Origin: Mycolicibacterium vinylchloridicum | Lineage (GTDB): Bacteria; Actinomycetota; Actinomycetes; Mycobacteriales; Mycobacteriaceae | Direction of reading: 5' to 3' | Assembly: GCF_013404075.1 (NCBI RefSeq) | Contig: NZ_JACBJQ010000012.1 | Span: forward strand, 88,772 to 152,771 | Length of the DNA stretch: 64,000 bases | In this document: piece by piece, positions 1-7,501 of the stretch | How the letters are laid out: each line of letters begins with the position of its first letter | Position numbering within the stretch: position 1 is the stretch's first letter | The notes under the pieces: generated by a model | The model's database searches: none | Told to the model about the DNA's origin: nothing | Seen by the model: the letters and a program-made list of their open reading frames with translations, nothing else | Made by a program: the position numbers and the translations under genes

Positions 1-1
1 C

Positions 2-928
2 GTCGCCTCCGGCGGGGCGACGTCGTGGCTGTTGCCGATCTTCTTCTTGATCCCGATCACGGTAGCGTTCCTGGACCGGCCCGAGATCACTGCCCTGATC
101 GGTGCCAGCACCGCGGTGGGCTACCTGGGTGCGTGGATCTTCTACTCCAAGCGCGACGACACGATGGGCTTGCCCAACATCGTCTATGTCCAGGTCGGTT
201 GCCTGGCGTGGCTGGCCCTGGCCACCACCGCGCTGTGCCTGGTGCTGGCCCGCCGCCGGGCGCGGGTGCGTTCCCTGCTGGAGGTGCGGCGCCGACTGGT
301 CTCGGAGTCGATGCAGGCCGACGAACGTAACAATCGGCAACTGTCCGAACAACTGCACGACGGGCCGCTGCAGAATCTGCTGGCTGCCCGCCTTGACCTG
401 GAGGACCTGCGCGAACAGCCGTCCGAGATCGGGTTCGAACGGGTCGACGCCGCGCTGCAGGACGCCATCAACATGCTGCGTAGTGCGGTCTCGACGCTGC
501 ATCCTCAGGTGCTGGCGCAGGTGGGTCTGGGTGCCGCGCTGCGCGAGCTGGTCGGCCAGTACGAGCGGCGCTGGAACGTCACCATCGACTGTGTCGCCGA
601 AGAAGTGGGCAAGCCGCCGTCGCAGGCCCTGCTCTACCGTGCGGCGCGTGAGCTACTTGCCAACGCGCACAAGCACTCTCGTGCCTCCCGGCTGAGGGTC
701 GAGCTCGAACCCATACCCGGGTCGCTGGTGCTGCGGGTGGTCGACAATGGGGTGGGATTCGACCCCGCCGTGCTGGATCGCAAGGTGGCCGAAGGTCACA
801 TCGGGCTGTCGTCGCTGCTGGTCGGTGTCGAGGCGATGGGCGGTTCGGTCGAGTTGGTCGACACCCCCGGCGGCGGGACGACGGCCGTCGTGACCGTGCC
901 CGACGGTGACATTCCGACTGAGCTCTGA
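2..928 (+). CDS. Sensor histidine kinase, NarL/DegS type (5-prime partial)
   Basis: The frame is open from base 2, so the N-terminus lies before the window. What is visible is a membrane part with at least two hydrophobic segments, then a HisKA_3 dimerisation helix with H-box LHDGPLQNLL (phospho-acceptor His codon at 356-358). A HATPase_c domain follows with N-box LLANAHKHS, G1 box DNGVGFD and a C-terminal G-rich stretch. Kinases with this H-box usually pair with LuxR-type response regulators; none is visible, so the partner probably lies upstream. The signal sensed is unknown. A TTG at 32 could be read as a start, but the upstream codons also encode a plausible membrane segment. Confidence 0.88.
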   Translation, partial: VASGGATSWLLPIFFLIPITVAFLDRPEITALIGASTAVGYLGAWIFYSKRDDTMGLPNIVYVQVGCLAWLALATTALCLVLARRRARVRSLLEVRRRLVSESMQADERNNRQLSEQLHDGPLQNLLAARLDLEDLREQPSEIGFERVDAALQDAINMLRSAVSTLHPQVLAQVGLGAALRELVGQYERRWNVTIDCVAEEVGKPPSQALLYRAARELLANAHKHSRASRLRVELEPIPGSLVLRVVDNGVGFDPAVLDRKVAEGHIGLSSLLVGVEAMGGSVELVDTPGGGTTAVVTVPDGDIPTEL

Positions 929-974
929 CTCCCAAACCGACATTTGACCGCGAAAGTGCGAGTAGCGCAGGACA

Positions 975-1448
975 TTACGTCGATCTCGGTGCGCCCAGCC
1001 GGACGGTTTCCAGCACGGCCAGCCACTCCTCGGGAATCGGCACCGGGCCGTCGTCGCCGAGGAAGACCAGCACGGTGTCGCACACACCGACGCAGGCGCC
1101 GTCGACGAACAGTCCCGTCGACGCCACGAACGACGTGCGACCGATCCGGCCGACCCCGGCACCGGTCTGGATTGTCCCCGGCCAGTGCACCTCGGCGAGG
1201 AAGTGCACCGCGTTCTGCGAGGTGACCAGGCGCAAACGGCGGTGTTTCCGGTCGTAGATATCGGCGAACAGGCTGCGGTTCATGGTCGCCCGCGCGTTCT
1301 CGTGCATCGACTCCAGCGCCAGGTTGTTGAGGTGGGCGTTCGAATCCATGTCGCCGTAGCGGGCTCCGACGGCGTCGATAACGGGGTAGGAGTCCAGGCG
1401 AAGCCGCATCTCGTGCGGGCGCGCCGCGGTGGTTGTCCAATCGCTCAC
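975..1448 (-). CDS. Acyl-CoA thioesterase, hot-dog fold (4HBT-like)
   Basis: 157 residues. The motif ARYGDMDSNAHLNNL near the N-terminus is the 4-hydroxybenzoyl-CoA thioesterase signature (YxDxDxxxHxNN), with Asp as the expected catalytic residue. The family hydrolyses acyl-CoA thioesters in the cytoplasm; the acyl chain here cannot be read from sequence. The GTG start shares GTGA with the stop of the upstream LtrA-family gene, so the two are almost certainly cotranscribed and translationally coupled. The length is normal for a single-domain hot-dog protein. Confidence 0.8.
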   Translation of the reverse strand: MSDWTTTAARPHEMRLRLDSYPVIDAVGARYGDMDSNAHLNNLALESMHENARATMNRSLFADIYDRKHRRLRLVTSQNAVHFLAEVHWPGTIQTGAGVGRIGRTSFVASTGLFVDGACVGVCDTVLVFLGDDGPVPIPEEWLAVLETVRLGAPRST

Positions 1449-2596
1449 AAGGTGGCAAGCCTATCGGCCGTCGCGTGCCGCCAGCTCACCAGTGCCGCCG
1501 CCGCGATCATGATCACCGCCGCACCGAGTGGCGCGTTCGGCAGGTAGGCCGTGCCGACCAGTGCCACAGTGAGCACGATGGTGCCGATCGCCTGGACGGC
1601 GTCCCGGCGTACCGAGTCGAGCACCAGCCACGTCGCGAGCAGGAACACCGCCAGCGGAATGGTCAGCGTCAGCCCGGCCGCGAGGTGCGGCAGGTGGCTT
1701 TCGCCGAGATGGTCGGCGACGGCGACTTCCACCCCGGCCGAGAACGCGGCGGCCGCGGCAAAGATGAAGTAGTGCAGGTACCCCCAGAAGAACGACCGGC
1801 CGAACGTCATGGTCTGGTGGTGCTGCGGGCGGTCGAAGTAGATCCACCACATCGACGCCACGGTCGCCAGCGAACAGGCCGCGACGACGATAAGGCCGGT
1901 GCGCGCGTGGGCGTCGGTCAGCCCGCCGATGATCGAATTGGCTACCGCCAGAATTGATTCGCCCAGAACGATCAGGGTGAACAAGCTGTACCGCTCGGCG
2001 ATGTGGTGATGATGGTAGGCCGTCATCTTGTGCCGCTCCGCGATCGGTGACACCGACAGGTCGATCAGCGCGAGTACGGGGAACCACCACACCGGACCGT
2101 CGAGGACGAACCACGAGACCCACAGAACTTGGACGATCACGATGCCGACGGCATAGCGCACGCAGGTCCCGCGGAACTCAGGATCGCTGATCGCCGCGCG
2201 TGTCCACTGGGTCGCCATGGCCACCCGCATGATCACGTAGCCGGCGACGATTGCCCCGAAGTCGTTCTCCAGCATCGCCCGCTGCGCGCCCGCGGCGATG
2301 ACCAGCGCCCCGGCCATCTGGACGAACACCGTCAGCCGGTAGAGCCAGTCGTCGGTGTCGTAGGCGCTGCCGAACCAGGTGAAATTCATCCAGGCGTTGA
2401 AGATCGCGAAGAACACCATCGCGTAGGACGCCAAGCCTTCGACGAAGTGTTGCTCTTCCCAGATGTGGTGCAGGGCGCCGGACGCCTGGGAGACGGCGAC
2501 CACGAAGACGAGGTCGAAAAGCAGCTCTAGTGAGCTGGCCGCACGGTGCGGTTCATCGGGGTCGCGGGCGAGCATCGCCCGCAGGCCGGCCGGCAA
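1445..2596 (-). CDS. Low-temperature-requirement-A (LtrA) family membrane protein
   Basis: 383 residues with about ten to twelve hydrophobic helices. The N-terminus ASSLELLFDLVFVVAVSQ is the LtrA family hallmark (ELFFDLVFVVA-like). LtrA proteins are integral membrane proteins of unknown biochemical role, named for a Listeria cold-growth phenotype. The start is uncertain: TTG at 2596 or an in-frame ATG at 2575; neither has a clear Shine-Dalgarno. A 36-codon ORF ends 19 nt upstream and may provide coupling. The stop overlaps the start of the thioesterase gene by four bases. Confidence 0.78.
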   Translation of the reverse strand: MPAGLRAMLARDPDEPHRAASSLELLFDLVFVVAVSQASGALHHIWEEQHFVEGLASYAMVFFAIFNAWMNFTWFGSAYDTDDWLYRLTVFVQMAGALVIAAGAQRAMLENDFGAIVAGYVIMRVAMATQWTRAAISDPEFRGTCVRYAVGIVIVQVLWVSWFVLDGPVWWFPVLALIDLSVSPIAERHKMTAYHHHHIAERYSLFTLIVLGESILAVANSIIGGLTDAHARTGLIVVAACSLATVASMWWIYFDRPQHHQTMTFGRSFFWGYLHYFIFAAAAAFSAGVEVAVADHLGESHLPHLAAGLTLTIPLAVFLLATWLVLDSVRRDAVQAIGTIVLTVALVGTAYLPNAPLGAAVIMIAAAALVSWRHATADRLATL

Positions 2597-2615
2597 AAGT
2601 ATTGGTCAGGCTGGA

Positions 2616-2726
2616 TCAAACCGGCGGGTACGCGGGCGGCGGGTACACGCCGCGCAGTGCCCACGGAAGCCAGCTGAAGAAGTACTCGACCTCATCGCTT
2701 GCGTCGTAATCCGGATTCGGATCCAT
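2616..2726 (-). CDS. Small 36-residue acidic/aromatic protein upstream of the ltrA-like gene
   Basis: ATG at 2726 is preceded at 8 nt by a strong Shine-Dalgarno, GGGAGG (2735-2740 on the minus strand), and by a -10-like TAGACT (2763-2768). The product begins MDPNPDYDASDEVEYFFSW and ends in a proline-tyrosine-rich tail, VYPPPAYPPV. It is acidic in its first half and has no transmembrane segment. The family was not recognised. It lies 19 nt before the LtrA-family gene in the same direction, so it is probably the first cistron of a three-gene operon with the thioesterase. Codon third positions are GC-rich as in the neighbours. Confidence 0.6.
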   Translation of the reverse strand: MDPNPDYDASDEVEYFFSWLPWALRGVYPPPAYPPV

Positions 2727-2803
2727 CCGTCACACCTCCCAGGACAACCGCAACTTCGGCTGAGTCTAGTCCGCAGGTCCATACCGCGACACCGGTCATT
2801 AAA

Positions 2804-2822
2804 CTATCCAACCAGTTGATAG
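2804..2822. promoter_or_regulatory. Putative TetR operator between the small ORF and the tetR gene
   Basis: CTATCcAaccagTtGATAG is an imperfect palindrome with 5-bp outer arms CTATC/GATAG plus one further matching pair. It overlaps a -10-like TAAACT (2800-2805) that faces the TetR gene. Location and symmetry fit autoregulation by the adjacent TetR protein, but this is inference. Confidence 0.4.
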
Positions 2823-2876
2823 AGAGACCGGCTGGTCCGACGAAGACAAGCCCGGAAGAGGACAAGCGAGGACATC

Positions 2877-3533
2877 ATGCCACCCGAGAACGGGATGACG
2901 CGGCGCGAAGAGCTGCTGGCCGTCGCCACCAAGCTCTTCGCCGCCCGCGGATATCACGGCACCAGGATGGATGACGTCGCCGATGTCGTCGGCCTGAACA
3001 AGGCGACGGTCTACCACTACTACGCCAGCAAGTCGTTGATCCTGTTCGACATCTATCGACGCTCCGCGGAGAGCACCCTGGAGGCCGTTCACGACGACCC
3101 GTCCTGGACTGCCCGGGAGGCGCTCTACCAATACACCGTCCGGTTGCTGACGAACATCGCCGAGAACCCCGAGGGTGCGGCGGTGTACTTCCAGGAGGCG
3201 CCCTACATCACCGAGTGGTTCACCGCCGAGCAGGTCGCTGAGGTCAGGGAGAAGGAAACCCAGGTCTATGAGCACGTGCACGGCCTGATCGACCGGGGTA
3301 TCGCCAGCGGTGAGTTCTTCGAATGCGACACCCACGTGGTGGCGCTGGGCTATATCGGCATGACGCTGGGCGCCTACCGCTGGCTGCGCCCGGACGGCCG
3401 GCGCACGGCCAAGGAGATCGCCGCCGAGTTCAGCACCGCGTTGCTGCGCGGCCTGATCCGTGACGAGACGATTCGGGCCGAATCACCGCTCGGCCCGGCA
3501 CCCGGTACGAAAAAAGCCAACGCTCGGCTCTGA
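2877..3533 (+). CDS. TetR/AcrR family transcriptional regulator
   Basis: 218 residues. An N-terminal helix-turn-helix (about residues 9-55) contains FAARGYHGTRMDDVADVVGL followed by NKATVYHYYASK, the classic TetR pattern. The C-terminal ligand domain resembles the group with KstR2-like architecture (AVYFQEAPYITEW), often controlled by acyl-CoA or lipid ligands. A Shine-Dalgarno-like GAGGA precedes ATG 2877. The gene is divergent from the LtrA-like operon across about 150 bp that contains a candidate palindromic operator, and it is followed at 14 nt by the SRPBCC gene. The ligand is unknown. Confidence 0.85.
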   Translation: MPPENGMTRREELLAVATKLFAARGYHGTRMDDVADVVGLNKATVYHYYASKSLILFDIYRRSAESTLEAVHDDPSWTAREALYQYTVRLLTNIAENPEGAAVYFQEAPYITEWFTAEQVAEVREKETQVYEHVHGLIDRGIASGEFFECDTHVVALGYIGMTLGAYRWLRPDGRRTAKEIAAEFSTALLRGLIRDETIRAESPLGPAPGTKKANARL

Positions 3534-3547
3534 AATACACTCGGCCG

Positions 3548-3991
3548 ATGCCGCTCGTCAGTAAGACCGTTGAGGTCGCCGCCGATGCCGATTCGATCCT
3601 GCGGATCGTCGCCGACTTCGAGAAGTATCCGGAATGGAACGACGAGGCCAAGGCCGTCTACGTGCTGGCGCGTTATGACGACGGCCGGCCCAGTCAGCTG
3701 CGGCTGGACATGGAGATCCAGGGCCAGTCGGGCACCTTCATCCAGGCCGTGTACTACCCGGGCGAGAACCAGATCCAGACCGTGCTGCAGCAGGGCGAGG
3801 TGTTCACCAAACAGGACCAGCTGTTCTCCGTGGTGGCGATGGGGCCGACGAGCCTGCTGACGGTGGACCTCGAGGTCGAGGTCTCGTTGCCGGTCCCGGA
3901 CATGATGGTCAAGAAGCTGGTCAACGATGTGCTCGAGCATCTGGCCGACAATCTCAAGACCCGCGCCGAGCAGCTGTCGGCGAGCAGTTAG
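3548..3991 (+). CDS. SRPBCC / polyketide cyclase-like lipid-binding protein
   Basis: 147 residues with a START-like SRPBCC fold: KTVEVAADADSILRIVADFEKYPEWNDEAK is typical of mycobacterial cyclase/dehydrase proteins such as those of the Rv0854-Rv0857 group. The fold makes a hydrophobic cavity for lipid or polyketide ligands; no catalytic residue can be assigned. ATG 3548 lies 6 nt after a TACACT -10 hexamer (3536-3541), so the mRNA is probably leaderless even though the TetR gene ends just upstream. The gene is convergent with the mce1R gene, 5 bp away. Confidence 0.82.
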   Translation: MPLVSKTVEVAADADSILRIVADFEKYPEWNDEAKAVYVLARYDDGRPSQLRLDMEIQGQSGTFIQAVYYPGENQIQTVLQQGEVFTKQDQLFSVVAMGPTSLLTVDLEVEVSLPVPDMMVKKLVNDVLEHLADNLKTRAEQLSASS

Positions 3992-3996
3992 ACCGC

Positions 3997-4689
3997 TTAG
4001 CGCCACATCCCGTTGCGCTCCAGCTGTTCGAGCAGCCGGTGCACACCGTCACTGAACTCCGCGCCCGACAATTCGACGAGCGCGTCCTTGTCGCGACGGC
4101 GCAGCGCGGCGATCAGCTGGCGATGGGTCTCGACGGACGCCTCGCCCCAGGACGCGTCGGTGACATAGATCTGCGGCGGCATATAGCGCGCCGCGTGCAG
4201 CAGAAACCAGGCCAGCTTCATCCGGCCGGCCCCGCGGTTGAGCAACCGGTGAAAGGCGAACTCGGCGGCGCCGATGGTGGCCGGATCGCCCTGTGCCACC
4301 GCCGCGGCCAGCCGGTCGTTGGCCTGTTCCAGCTCGCCGATCTGATCTTCGGTCAGTCGGTCGGCCGCACTGGTCACGAGTTCCTTGGCGATCGTGGCCT
4401 GCAGCCAGTAGATGTCGGCGACGTCCTGGCGGCTCAGCGGTTGCACGACATAGCCCCGCCGAGGTTCGAGGGCCACCATCCCCTCGCCTCGCAGGGTCAG
4501 CAGGGCCTCGCGTACCGGGGTGATGCTGACGCCCAGGCGGGCGGCCGTTTCGTCGAGCCGGATGAACGTCCCGGGCCGCAGCATGCCGGTCATGATCGCT
4601 TCCCGGAGGTGTGCTGCGACCTCGTCCGACAGCTGTGAACGACGGCGTCCCCGACGGTTTTCAACCCGTGCGGAAGCCGGTGCGTTCAC
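3997..4689 (-). CDS. mce1R: GntR/FadR-family repressor of the mce1 operon
   Basis: 230 residues from GTG 4689, which has GGAGG just upstream; a longer frame to 4740 exists without a ribosome site. The winged helix (about residues 18-85, with GVSITPVREALLTLRGEGMV) is followed by an FCD ligand-binding domain rich in Arg/His. It is divergent from fadD5 exactly as Rv0165c is from Rv0166 in M. tuberculosis, where Mce1R represses the mce1 operon. The ligand is thought to be a long-chain acyl-CoA or fatty acid. The 154-bp divergent region holds two palindromes suited to a FadR-type dimer. Confidence 0.88.
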   Translation of the reverse strand: MNAPASARVENRRGRRRSQLSDEVAAHLREAIMTGMLRPGTFIRLDETAARLGVSITPVREALLTLRGEGMVALEPRRGYVVQPLSRQDVADIYWLQATIAKELVTSAADRLTEDQIGELEQANDRLAAAVAQGDPATIGAAEFAFHRLLNRGAGRMKLAWFLLHAARYMPPQIYVTDASWGEASVETHRQLIAALRRRDKDALVELSGAEFSDGVHRLLEQLERNGMWR

Positions 4690-4728
4690 GTGACCTCCGA
4701 GGACTTGTGTGGGGAGCAGCAAGGCAAT

Positions 4729-4762
4729 ATTGTGACCCAAGCAACAATAGATTTGATCAAAT
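4729..4762. promoter_or_regulatory. Candidate Mce1R operator region in the mce1R-fadD5 intergenic
   Basis: Two dyads lie side by side in an AT-rich patch: ATTGT (4729-4733) with ACAAT (4744-4748), and the perfect 12-bp palindrome ATTTGATCAAAT (4751-4762). An eight-base palindrome CAATATTG (4725-4732) overlaps the first. This is the most AT-rich stretch near the divergent promoters, and GntR/FadR-family proteins bind short dyads. The assignment to Mce1R is by location. Confidence 0.5.
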
Positions 4763-4843
4763 ATAACGATTCCTGCGTTCTCCAGCCACCGGGTTCACGC
4801 AACGTTTACTCCTGACGGAACTGTTGAGAGGGCAACGAAAACA

Positions 4844-6469
4844 GTGACCAGCCAGCTGACCGCGACCACCGACCAGCCGTATCTCGCCCGCCGCCAGAAC
4901 TGGACGAACCAACTGGCCCGGCACGCGCTCATGCAGCCGGATGCAACCGCACTGCGCTTCATGGGTCACACCACCACGTGGGCCGAATTCGACCGCCGCG
5001 TCACCGCACTCGCGAATGCCCTGCACCGACGCGGAGTCCGGTTCGGCGACCGGGTGATGATCCTCATGCTCAACCGCCCGGAGTTCGTCGAGGCCACGCT
5101 GGCGGCCAACCAGCTCGGTGCGATCGCGGTTCCGGTCAACTTCCGCCTGACCCCGCCCGAGCTGGCATTTCTGGTTCAGGACTGCGAGGCGGCGGTGGTG
5201 GTCACCGAGACCGTGCTCGCCGATGTCGCCAAGGCCGTCCGGGATCTCGCACCGGCCTTGACCGATGTCATCGTCGCCGGTGGCGCCACCGACGACGGGG
5301 TGCTCGGCTACGACGACCTGATCGCCGAAGAGGGCGAGCCGCACGAACCCGTGGACATCCCCAACGACAGCCCGGCCCTGATCATGTACACCTCGGGCAC
5401 CACCGGGCGGCCCAAGGGGGCGGTGCTGACCCACACCAACCTGGCGGGCCAGGCGATGACCGGGATGTACACCACCGGCCCCGACATCAACCACGATGTC
5501 GGATTCATCGGGGTGCCGCTGTTCCACATCGCCGGGATCGGCAACATCCTCGGCGGCCTCATCCTGGGCACCCCGACGGTCATCCACCCGCTCGGCGGGT
5601 TCGACCCCGGGCAACTGCTCGACGTTCTCGAGGCCGAGCGTGTCACGGGCATCTTCCTGGTGCCGGCGCAGTGGCAGGCCGTCTGCGCGGCCCAGAAGGC
5701 CAAGCCGCGGGAAATCCGGCTGCGGTCGTTGTCCTGGGGTGCCGCCCCGGCATCGGACACCCTGCTGCGCGAGATGTCGGAAACGTTCCCCGACAGCAAG
5801 ATCCTCGCCGCGTTCGGTCAGACCGAGATGTCACCGGTGACGTGCATGCTGCTCGGCGACGACGCGATCGCCAAGCGCGGATCGGTGGGCAAGGTCATTC
5901 CGACTGTTGCCGCTCGCGTCGTCGACGAAGACATGAACGACGTCCCAGTGGGCGAGGTAGGCGAAATCGTCTATCGCGCACCGACTCTCATGGCCGGCTA
6001 CTGGAACAACCCGGACGCCACTGCCGAGGCGTTCGCCGGCGGCTGGTTCCACTCCGGCGATCTGGTCAGGATGGACGCCGACGGCTACGTCTGGGTCGTC
6101 GACCGCAAGAAGGACATGATCATCTCCGGCGGCGAGAACATCTATTGCGCAGAGGTGGAGAACGTCCTTGCCGCCCACCCGGCGATCGTCGAGGTGGCGG
6201 TCATCGGGCGGGCCCACCCCACGTGGGGCGAGGTGCCGGTCGCCGTGGCCGCCATCTCTTCTGAAGAACTTCGGCTGGCCGAACTCGACGAGTTCCTGAC
6301 CGAACGTTTGGCCCGTTACAAGCACCCCAAGGGCCTCGAAATCGTCGACGCCCTACCCCGTAACCCCGCTGGCAAAGTGCTGAAGACGGAACTACGGATT
6401 CGCTTCAGCGCCAGTATCGAAACGGATCCGGCTGGCGAAAATGCTTCGGATACAGCAGATCCCAATTAG
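4844..6469 (+). CDS. fadD5: Fatty-acid-CoA ligase of the mce1 operon
   Basis: 541 residues, class I adenylate-forming enzyme. The P-loop-like MYTSGTTGRPKGAVLTH is near residue 181. The A8 hinge contains DGYVWVVDRKKDMIISGGEN, and the C-terminal catalytic lysine sits in PRNPAGKVLK near residue 510. It activates fatty acids with ATP and CoA. In M. tuberculosis FadD5 supports use of mycolic-acid-derived fatty acids together with the Mce1 importer, so it likely activates imported lipid. The GTG start at 4844 follows GAGGGCA. It is the first gene of the mce1 operon, separated from yrbE1A by about 230 bp. Confidence 0.92.
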   Translation: MTSQLTATTDQPYLARRQNWTNQLARHALMQPDATALRFMGHTTTWAEFDRRVTALANALHRRGVRFGDRVMILMLNRPEFVEATLAANQLGAIAVPVNFRLTPPELAFLVQDCEAAVVVTETVLADVAKAVRDLAPALTDVIVAGGATDDGVLGYDDLIAEEGEPHEPVDIPNDSPALIMYTSGTTGRPKGAVLTHTNLAGQAMTGMYTTGPDINHDVGFIGVPLFHIAGIGNILGGLILGTPTVIHPLGGFDPGQLLDVLEAERVTGIFLVPAQWQAVCAAQKAKPREIRLRSLSWGAAPASDTLLREMSETFPDSKILAAFGQTEMSPVTCMLLGDDAIAKRGSVGKVIPTVAARVVDEDMNDVPVGEVGEIVYRAPTLMAGYWNNPDATAEAFAGGWFHSGDLVRMDADGYVWVVDRKKDMIISGGENIYCAEVENVLAAHPAIVEVAVIGRAHPTWGEVPVAVAAISSEELRLAELDEFLTERLARYKHPKGLEIVDALPRNPAGKVLKTELRIRFSASIETDPAGENASDTADPN

Positions 6470-6640
6470 CACGCGAACCACTTACCAGCTCGACAAATTT
6501 CGCCGGATAACGAGGGAGGGTCAATAGTGCGGATGCGGTGCACGGGCCCTCGGCGATCGGGTACATTCCTGTGGTCCGCCTTACTACTCGTTAGTAGGGA
6601 GACGACACTCACTCACTGCGGGTCGGGGCAAGGAGGGTAT
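6470..6640 (+). promoter_or_regulatory. Internal regulatory region between fadD5 and yrbE1A
   Basis: There is no convincing coding frame in these 171 bases. They contain a perfect inverted repeat CTACT-N4-AGTAG (6584-6597) and end with the strong ribosome site AGGAGGG (6631-6637). The equivalent region in M. tuberculosis has been reported to carry its own promoter, so a second mce1 promoter here is plausible. Confidence 0.45.
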
Positions 6641-6703
6641 GTGCCAGACGGACTGCCGCCACGCCACGACCGACGTGGTCCCGTCATGTGGGTGTCCAAG
6701 TGA
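6641..6703 (+). CDS. Putative 20-residue leader peptide coupled to yrbE1A
   Basis: GTG 6641 lies 3 nt after AGGAGGG (6631-6637), the strongest ribosome site in this region. The product reads MPDGLPPRHDRRGPVMWVSK and stops at TGA 6701-6703. That stop overlaps GTG 6700, the likely yrbE1A start, as GTGA, while yrbE1A itself has no Shine-Dalgarno. The arrangement suggests that ribosomes load on the leader and reinitiate on yrbE1A. An ATG at 6639 in another frame is an alternative start, but it reads past the yrbE1A start. Confidence 0.45.
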   Translation: MPDGLPPRHDRRGPVMWVSK

Positions 6704-7500
6704 CGGCGACGACGACGGGCGTAGGTGACTACGTCTCGGACAAGATGCGTCCGGCGCTCACCGCCATCGGCGGCTTCTTCCGCATGTGCGTACTCACCGC
6801 GAAGGCCACCACGAAATGGCCCTTCGAGTGGCGAGAGTTCATCCTCCAGGGCTGGTTTCAGTTCCGGGTGACGTTCCTGCCGACCATCGCCGTGGCCGTG
6901 CCGAACACGATCCTGATCATCTTCACCATCAACATCCTGCTCGTGGAGTTCGGCGCCGCGGATGTCTCCGGCGCGGGCGCCGCATTGGCCGCGGTGACCC
7001 AGTTGGGACCCATCGTGACCGTGCTGGTGGTCGCCGGAGCCGGGTCGACGGCCATCTGTGCCGACCTCGGCGCACGCACCATTCGCGAGGAGATCGACGC
7101 CCTCGAGGTGCTCGGTATCGATCCGATCCACCGTCTCGTGCTGCCCCGCGTGGTCGCCTCGACGTTCGTCGCGGTCCTGCTCAACGGCGCGGTGATCGCC
7201 GTCGGCCTGGTCGGCGGGTTCATCTTCGGCGTGTACATGCAGAACATCTCCGCCGGTGCCTACGTCTCCACTCTGACCCTGATCACCGGACTCCCCGAGG
7301 TGATCATCTCGATCGTCAAGGCGCTCACCTTCGGCCTGATCGCCGGCCTGGTCGGCTGCTACCGCGGTCTGACGGTGTCCGGCGGCTCGAAGGGCCTCGG
7401 GACGGCGGTGAACGAGACCCTCGTGCTGTCCGTCGTCGCCCTGTTTGCCGTCAACGTCGTCCTGACGACCATTGGTGTTCGCTTCGGAACGGGGCACTGA
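6700..7500 (+). CDS. yrbE1A: Mce1 ABC-type lipid importer permease YrbE1A
   Basis: 266 residues from GTG 6700; GTG 6688 in the same frame is the alternative. It is an MlaE-family permease with five or six hydrophobic helices and the family signature IREEIDALEVLGIDP...LVLPRVVA in the cytoplasmic coupling region. YrbE1A and YrbE1B form the inner-membrane channel of the Mce1 complex and use the MceG ATPase, which is encoded elsewhere. The stop at 7500 is one base before the yrbE1B start. Confidence 0.93.
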   Translation: MTATTTGVGDYVSDKMRPALTAIGGFFRMCVLTAKATTKWPFEWREFILQGWFQFRVTFLPTIAVAVPNTILIIFTINILLVEFGAADVSGAGAALAAVTQLGPIVTVLVVAGAGSTAICADLGARTIREEIDALEVLGIDPIHRLVLPRVVASTFVAVLLNGAVIAVGLVGGFIFGVYMQNISAGAYVSTLTLITGLPEVIISIVKALTFGLIAGLVGCYRGLTVSGGSKGLGTAVNETLVLSVVALFAVNVVLTTIGVRFGTGH

Positions 7501-7501
7501 C

